From: a virus
Length of the DNA: 23,052 bases
Virus record (IMG/VR): IMGVR_UViG_3300028272_000005
Span: 1 to 23,052 of that record
Direction: 5' to 3' (one strand)
Of this stretch, positions 18,797 to 23,052 are shown in pieces; the first letter of the stretch is position 1, and the number at the start of each line of letters is the position of its first letter. The position numbers and the translations under genes are program-made. Below the pieces are notes generated by a model, which worked only from the letters and a program-made list of their open reading frames with translations, searched no databases and had not been told where the DNA came from.

Positions 18797-20179
18797 GTGG
18801 TAAGATCTGGATATGTACTTGCTGGTTTTGAAACATTAGCAGCTATAATGAATAATTTTTTAAATAATACAAAAGATAGATATTTTGACAATTTTACAAG
18901 AAAAGACATTTCAAATTTCCTTTCTAAAACCTGTTCTGGGTTTCTTCATTCTTATGGACAAAGTTTCTCAAATAAAAAGAGCTATAAAAATTATAATAAA
19001 CTTGAAGCTAATCTTTATAGAAAATGTAGAGAAACTAGAATTTTTGATGATTCAAAATTTATTTCTGACAGTGGGGGATTTCAAATTTCTATTGGGAAAT
19101 TGACAAAAAAAGAATCATATTTACTTCTTCAGATGTATTATGAATTTTTAAAAGATCACCATGAAGTTTTAGATCAAGCTTTTGTTTTAGATGTACCTCC
19201 TGGTCCGAATTGTAATATTTTTAATGATTTTAATGATATATATCAGCTTAATCTAGAGTCATATCTTAAAGCTAAGAATCTTCCAGATGAAGTTCGGAAA
19301 AAAATGATTTACATTCATCATTTTAGAACACCTAAACTATGGGAAATATATACAAAAATTATGCGTGATAATGATATGTTTTCATCTTTTGAATATCATG
19401 GCACTGGAGGGATAGTCGCTAATATAGCTGGAGATATGTCAATTCCTTGTATTATATATGTTCTTCCAATTATTCCATTATTAAATGAATGTAAAAAATA
19501 CAATAGAAATTATTTGAATTTTCATGTACTAGGTGGAGCTAATTTTAGAGATATTTTGTTTTATGAACTTTTTAGAATTCATGTTCTAGAACAACATAAA
19601 ATTGATCTTAATATAACTTATGATTCATCAGGGTTATTTAAAGGTTTAATGATAGGAAGATTTATTAATGTTGTTGATGAAAATATTTTTAAGAAAATAG
19701 ATATTAGATCTCAAAAACTTGACAAGAGATTTAAAGATAATATAAGAGTTGTTGATAAATATCAACAAGAAATTGATAGGCTTTCTAAAGATTATAATTT
19801 CAAATCAATTGGTCTAAATAATGTTTATGATGATAATACTGGAACATTTCATGAAGATGTAAAAGTTTATACTATGTTATATGTTTTAAACCAGTTTTCG
19901 GAAATACAAACTTTTTTGAGAGAAGTAGTAATTGATTTATATGATAAGTACAAATCTAATGATATAGAAGAGTTTACTAAAAGTGTTGTTGAAGTAACTA
20001 AAAATCTAAATAGTGGGAAGGTAACAAAAAAACAAAAAGTTAAATCTTATAGTATTTTTAAATCTTTAGATATGTTAACTAATTTAGATGAAGATTATTG
20101 TCAATATATTGTGAATAAATTTTTGTCTAAAGATGAATTTGTGAATTTAGATCAAAATAGAAGGGTGTTGAAGATATGA
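18797..20179 (+). CDS. dpdA: DpdA-like tRNA-guanine transglycosylase homologue
   Basis: A 460-residue protein of the TGT superfamily, which swaps guanine for a 7-deazaguanine; phage DpdA members act on DNA. The signature DSGGFQ is at 91-96 (TGT base-recognition Asp). Further parts are QAFVLDVPPGP (127-137), IHHFRTP (173-179), FHVLGGANFRDILFYEL (242-258), where TGT has its GLGxG loop, and NITYDSSGLFKG (272-283), with Asp276 in the place of the nucleophile. I see no CxCxxC zinc motif after it. The C-terminal 140 residues are helical and have no TGT counterpart I know. GTG start follows AGAGGT. It is flanked by paralogous zinc proteins, and the DnaB gene lies three genes downstream. The DNA target is inferred from phage context plus QueC and QueE. 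Confidence 0.82.
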   Translation: MVRSGYVLAGFETLAAIMNNFLNNTKDRYFDNFTRKDISNFLSKTCSGFLHSYGQSFSNKKSYKNYNKLEANLYRKCRETRIFDDSKFISDSGGFQISIGKLTKKESYLLLQMYYEFLKDHHEVLDQAFVLDVPPGPNCNIFNDFNDIYQLNLESYLKAKNLPDEVRKKMIYIHHFRTPKLWEIYTKIMRDNDMFSSFEYHGTGGIVANIAGDMSIPCIIYVLPIIPLLNECKKYNRNYLNFHVLGGANFRDILFYELFRIHVLEQHKIDLNITYDSSGLFKGLMIGRFINVVDENIFKKIDIRSQKLDKRFKDNIRVVDKYQQEIDRLSKDYNFKSIGLNNVYDDNTGTFHEDVKVYTMLYVLNQFSEIQTFLREVVIDLYDKYKSNDIEEFTKSVVEVTKNLNSGKVTKKQKVKSYSIFKSLDMLTNLDEDYCQYIVNKFLSKDEFVNLDQNRRVLKI

Positions 20180-20619
20180 AAATAGAAAATGTAGTGAATT
20201 TTTTTAAAAATATTTCTTTACCTTTTGTAATTGAAAAGAATGTTTTTTTAGAAGAAGGTGAAGAAATTTGTTCTAAATGTAATGGAACAGGTAAATATAA
20301 TAAAGATGTTTGTTTAAAATGTTTTGGAGCAGGAAAATTAAACTGGATAGATAATATTACTAATAGTGAGAGAATTATTAAAAATAAAGATGATTTTTGT
20401 ATAAATAATTTATTTATAGAACCTTTAAAATATAGTATAATTAGAATTGAAAATTGTAATAGATTAAAATTATACAATTGTTCATTTAAGAATATTAATT
20501 TTAAAATTAAAAATTGTTTATATTTAAATGTTTGTAATTCATTTTTTGAAGGTTGTTTTCTTGAAATTTTATCATCATCAACAACAATTTGTTCAAATAA
20601 TTTTATTCAAAATAATTAA
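20176..20619 (+). CDS. CxxCxGxG-WIDNI protein with beta-helix-like end, copy 2
   Basis: A 147-residue protein. The N-terminal 25 residues are a short helix. Then comes the shared zinc block GEEICSKCNGTGKYNKDVCLKC then FGAGKLNWIDNI (about 28-61). The remainder has a regular pattern of short strands with repeated N-C-x pairs (IRIENCNRLKLYNCSFKN, FKIKNCLYLNVCNSFFEG, then CSNNFIQNN), like rungs of a right-handed parallel beta-helix. The start overlaps the DpdA-like stop by four bases (ATGA), so the two are co-translated. Zinc block plus beta-helix is unusual for an intracellular adaptor and could suit a virion or surface-binding role. Function unknown. Confidence 0.75.
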   Translation: MKIENVVNFFKNISLPFVIEKNVFLEEGEEICSKCNGTGKYNKDVCLKCFGAGKLNWIDNITNSERIIKNKDDFCINNLFIEPLKYSIIRIENCNRLKLYNCSFKNINFKIKNCLYLNVCNSFFEGCFLEILSSSTTICSNNFIQNN

Positions 20620-20629
20620 AGAGGTAATA

Positions 20630-20959
20630 ATGAATTATCAAATATTTTCTTTAGATGAAAAAAAATCTAATCTATTACAAGGTGAAGAAATTTGTTCTAA
20701 ATGTAATGGAACAGGTAAATATAATAAAGGTGTTTGTAATAAATGTTTTGGTGCAGGAAAACTAGATTGGATTGATAATATAATTGGTATGAATAGAAAA
20801 TTTTTTTGGTGGGGTGCAATTGATCATCCTCCTAAAGTTAATAACTATCTTGTAGAAATTTTTGATGAAATGGCTTTAAAGATGGCGAAGGAAATAGACA
20901 AAGAAATTTTAGAGACAATTTTTACTAACATAGGAATGAAACAAAAAGCAAAGGAGTAA
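20630..20959 (+). CDS. CxxCxGxG-WIDNI protein, copy 3
   Basis: A 109-residue protein, start ATG 20630 just after AAAGAGG; an upstream in-frame start would lie inside the previous gene. The zinc block GEEICSKCNGTGKYNKGVCNKC then FGAGKLDWIDNI (about 18-51) is nearly identical to that of copy 2, including long base-level identity at 20263-20303 and 20681-20721. The C-terminal half (GMNRKFFWWGAIDHPPKVNN, then LVEIFDEMALKMAKEIDKEI) is different, ending in an amphipathic helix. The WGAIDHPP segment recalls short C-terminal parts of some phage structural or head-completion proteins, a weak impression. It is followed three bases later by the helicase gene. Confidence 0.75.
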   Translation: MNYQIFSLDEKKSNLLQGEEICSKCNGTGKYNKGVCNKCFGAGKLDWIDNIIGMNRKFFWWGAIDHPPKVNNYLVEIFDEMALKMAKEIDKEILETIFTNIGMKQKAKE

Positions 20960-20962
20960 TTT

Positions 20963-22450
20963 GTGATAACTGAATCTTTTTTAAATTCTTGTTTTTCTTT
21001 AGTTTTATGTAATTCTAAAGTTAGAAAAACAAAAGATTTCTATAGAGATATTTTAGAGATAATTGAATCATATGAAAAGAAAGAAACTTTAGAAATTCCT
21101 TTAGTTGTAAAGAATAAGGTAGATTGTTTAAAGAAAATATGTTCTATGAGTATTAATGGTAAAACAGTAGATAATATATTAGATAGTATATCTTTCAGTG
21201 AAAAATTTAAACAATATCAAGATTTTTTAAGTTTGAAGTCTAATGAGGAACTAAAAGATAATATTGTTGAAGATATAATTAAACAAATAAGATTACGTAA
21301 AAAAATAAACTCTCTTTTTATAAATTATGATGATTTAAGTAATGTTTTAGAAACAATAAGGGATGGTAGTTTCGATTCTATAGATGATATTGTTGAAGAT
21401 TATGAAGTAACTATTAAAAAACTATATTCTAATATGATGGAGAATAATAGAGCAATAACTATTGAAGCATCAGCTTCTCTAGATTTAGCTAAAGATAATT
21501 ATGATCATGTTGTTGAAATGATTAAGAAGAAATATGAAAGAAAAAATACAACACCTAGTGGAATACCTATTTTTGATAATGATGTGTTTATGGGTGGATT
21601 TGAGCCTAGTAGACTTTATATTTTTGGAGGTGGTTCTGGTGCAGGCAAATCTACTTTATTAAGTAATTTTATAATAAAATCAATATCGAGTCAGAGAAAT
21701 ATATTAGATGCAAAATTAGAGCCAAATACAATTAATAAAGTTTATATTTATATTACTATGGAAAATACAATAGAAGAAGCTCTATTGAGAATTTATCAAC
21801 CTTTATTTGATAGAACAACAATTCAAGTTTTACGAGATATATCTCAAGATGTTGATATTAAGCAGAAAATGAATGATGAACTTTCTAAAAATAATGCTAC
21901 TATAATTATGAAGTATTTTCCTGCTATGTCTATTTCCCCCACTGATATAATGTCAGTTATTGATGATGCTATAACTACTTATGGAAAAGACGCAATTGCC
22001 GGTGTATATATTGATTATTTAGACTTGTTAAGATCAGATACTAGATATGACTTGTATAGATTAGAATTAGGTCATATTACACTCAGCTTGAAAACTTTAG
22101 CTGTGCAATATAATGTGCCTGTCATAACTGTATCTCAATTAGGAAGATCTGTTTATTATGTGCAATCTTCAAAAGATCTCAGTGTTGGAATGATGGGTGA
22201 ATCAATCAAAAAGGTTGAACATGCAGATTTTATAGCATTGATTGCTAAAGATAATGTAGATGATAGTGTTGTTTATTGTAGTGTTGGAAAAAATCGATCT
22301 GGCAAATCTGGGATAAATATTACTTTTAAAGTTGATTTTGAAAAGTTTAATTTCTTAACAGCTAGTTTAGTATCTAATAAAGATAAAAAAGATGATATGA
22401 CTATTGATGATAAAGTTATTCACTTTGGAGGATTTGATACTAATTTATAA
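20963..22450 (+). CDS. dnaB: DnaB-like replicative DNA helicase
   Basis: A 495-residue hexameric helicase of the RecA-like DnaB/gp41 family. The C-terminal motor is clear: GIPIFDNDVFMGGFEPSRLYIFGGGSGAGKSTLL (200-233) with Walker A GGGSGAGKST, YIYITMENTIEEALLRI (261-277) with the catalytic Glu of motif H1a, GVYIDYLDLLRS (347-358) as Walker B, PVITVSQLGRSVY as motif H3 with Gln, and the arginine-finger region GKNRSGKSG. The N-terminal 190 residues are helical and divergent from bacterial DnaB; they may hold the primase- or loader-binding part. GTG start follows AAGGAG. It lies in the same direction as the polymerase about 5.7 kb upstream. No primase is visible in the window. Confidence 0.93.
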   Translation: MITESFLNSCFSLVLCNSKVRKTKDFYRDILEIIESYEKKETLEIPLVVKNKVDCLKKICSMSINGKTVDNILDSISFSEKFKQYQDFLSLKSNEELKDNIVEDIIKQIRLRKKINSLFINYDDLSNVLETIRDGSFDSIDDIVEDYEVTIKKLYSNMMENNRAITIEASASLDLAKDNYDHVVEMIKKKYERKNTTPSGIPIFDNDVFMGGFEPSRLYIFGGGSGAGKSTLLSNFIIKSISSQRNILDAKLEPNTINKVYIYITMENTIEEALLRIYQPLFDRTTIQVLRDISQDVDIKQKMNDELSKNNATIIMKYFPAMSISPTDIMSVIDDAITTYGKDAIAGVYIDYLDLLRSDTRYDLYRLELGHITLSLKTLAVQYNVPVITVSQLGRSVYYVQSSKDLSVGMMGESIKKVEHADFIALIAKDNVDDSVVYCSVGKNRSGKSGINITFKVDFEKFNFLTASLVSNKDKKDDMTIDDKVIHFGGFDTNL

Positions 22451-22472
22451 ATTCTCCCTCTCTAGATTTTTT

Positions 22473-22487
22473 AGAACAAAATTTAAA
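22473..22487 (+). promoter_or_regulatory. AGAACAAA promoter-like motif, upstream of the second endonuclease
   Basis: AGAACAAAATTTAAA, 23 bases after the helicase stop and about 17 bases before the GGGAG ribosome site of the second endonuclease. The spacing is longer than in other copies. Confidence 0.5.
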
Positions 22488-22517
22488 TGATTATATCTTA
22501 CATGGGAGACTAAAATT

Positions 22518-23052
22518 GTGGTTCACTTTTGTGATTATGGTTGTGGACAAGAAGCAAAATACCAATTTAAGAATGGAAATTGGTGCTGTTCTAAATATTG
22601 TCGTTCTTGTCCTGTTATTAGAAAGAAAATAACAAAAAAATTAAGAACTCCATTTAAAGGGATTAAAGAATTTGCTGAGAATGAAGGGTACGAGATTCTA
22701 TCAAAAGAAAAAGAATATAAAAATCAATTTTCATATTTAAAGTTCAGATGTCCAGAAGGCCATGAATATCTAGCTAAATGGAGCGACTTTAAACATTTAG
22801 GAATTAGATGTCCAATATGCTATGATAAAAAAATAAGAACTCCATTTGAAGATATTATAAAAATTGTTGAAAATAAAGGTTATACACTTATATCAAAAAA
22901 AGAAGATTATAAAAATGCATGTTCAAAATTGTGGTTTAGATGTTCAGAAGGTCATGAATTTCTTATGAGATGGGATAATTTTAAAAATGGAGGTCAAAGA
23001 TGTCCAGAGTGTTATAATGAAAAACGAAGAAATCCTTCTTTAAAAACTAGAA
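22518..23052 (+). CDS. Homing-endonuclease-like protein, 3' end beyond the window
   Basis: An open frame of 178 codons with no stop before the window ends. Start GTG 22518, seven to nine bases after GGGAG, aligns exactly with the start of the endonuclease at 15325. The N-terminus CDYGCGQEAKYQFKNGNWCC, SKYCRSCP is nearly the same as in that protein. There are no NUMOD3 repeats. Instead it has repeats of the unit IKEFAENEGYEILSKEKEYK...FRCPEGHEY...W-x-x-F...RCPxC, at about residues 50-110 and 112-172. These probably are small zinc-binding DNA-recognition modules. A nuclease domain would be expected beyond the edge, so the call rests on similarity to its partner. Confidence 0.72.
   Translation, partial: MVHFCDYGCGQEAKYQFKNGNWCCSKYCRSCPVIRKKITKKLRTPFKGIKEFAENEGYEILSKEKEYKNQFSYLKFRCPEGHEYLAKWSDFKHLGIRCPICYDKKIRTPFEDIIKIVENKGYTLISKKEDYKNACSKLWFRCSEGHEFLMRWDNFKNGGQRCPECYNEKRRNPSLKTR

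Noticed and set aside
20127-20477. Leftward 116-codon frame opposite the zinc and beta-helix protein
   Set aside because: Shadow of the rightward gene, whose zinc motif and ATGA coupling are convincing.

Overview
The window looks like part of a large, AT-rich (roughly three quarters A+T) double-stranded DNA phage genome, probably of a Gram-positive or similarly AT-rich host. The inference rests on tight gene packing with 4-base ATGA overlaps, strong AGGAGG-type ribosome sites, a replicative polymerase and helicase, nucleotide-metabolism enzymes, homing endonucleases, a phage-style tRNA, and host-takeover genes (ribosomal protein bS21, GroES) typical of very large phages. No capsid, tail or lysis gene is visible. 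The right edge cuts a gene.

Layout. 33-2013: a glycosyltransferase, convergent with two small leftward genes of unknown role. 2137-5916: a rightward operon with a QueC-like 7-deazaguanine enzyme, a helical unknown protein, a nucleoside deoxyribosyltransferase-like protein, dCMP deaminase, several small or unknown proteins and ThyX. 5921-6386: leftward tRNA-Pro(UGG), a strong hairpin, and a roughly 300-base structured intergenic region that I propose is an unrecognised non-coding RNA. 6386-9000: a DIP1984-like gene (leftward), a PIG-L deacetylase plus a tiny membrane peptide (rightward), and a leftward TnpB-like RuvC nuclease without a zinc finger. 9104-11347: a small membrane protein, a HAD-type nucleotidase, a second glycosyltransferase and an unknown protein. 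11375-11902: a leftward four-finger DnaJ-type zinc protein. 12065-22450: a long rightward block with a uracil-DNA-glycosylase/family B DNA polymerase fusion, a homing endonuclease, QueE, bS21, GroES, an HslV/proteasome-like Ntn hydrolase, a macro-domain protein, a TGT/DpdA-like base-exchange enzyme surrounded by three paralogous CxxCxGxG proteins, and a DnaB-like helicase. 22518-end: a second homing endonuclease, cut by the window.

How it fits together. QueC, QueE and the DpdA-like protein point to synthesis of a 7-deazaguanine precursor and its insertion into phage DNA; FolE and QueD are not here and would come from the host or elsewhere in the genome. dCMP deaminase and ThyX feed dTTP synthesis, and the polymerase carries its own uracil-removal domain. 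bS21, GroES and the Ntn hydrolase look like tools for redirecting host translation, folding and proteolysis.

The main regulatory finding is a motif close to AGAACAAAATATAAA at eight intergenic sites on both strands. At seven it lies just upstream of a ribosome site; at the eighth it lies just upstream of the proposed non-coding RNA. I read it as a phage-specific promoter. A second motif, ATTAATATATATAG, occurs in all three major divergent intergenic regions.
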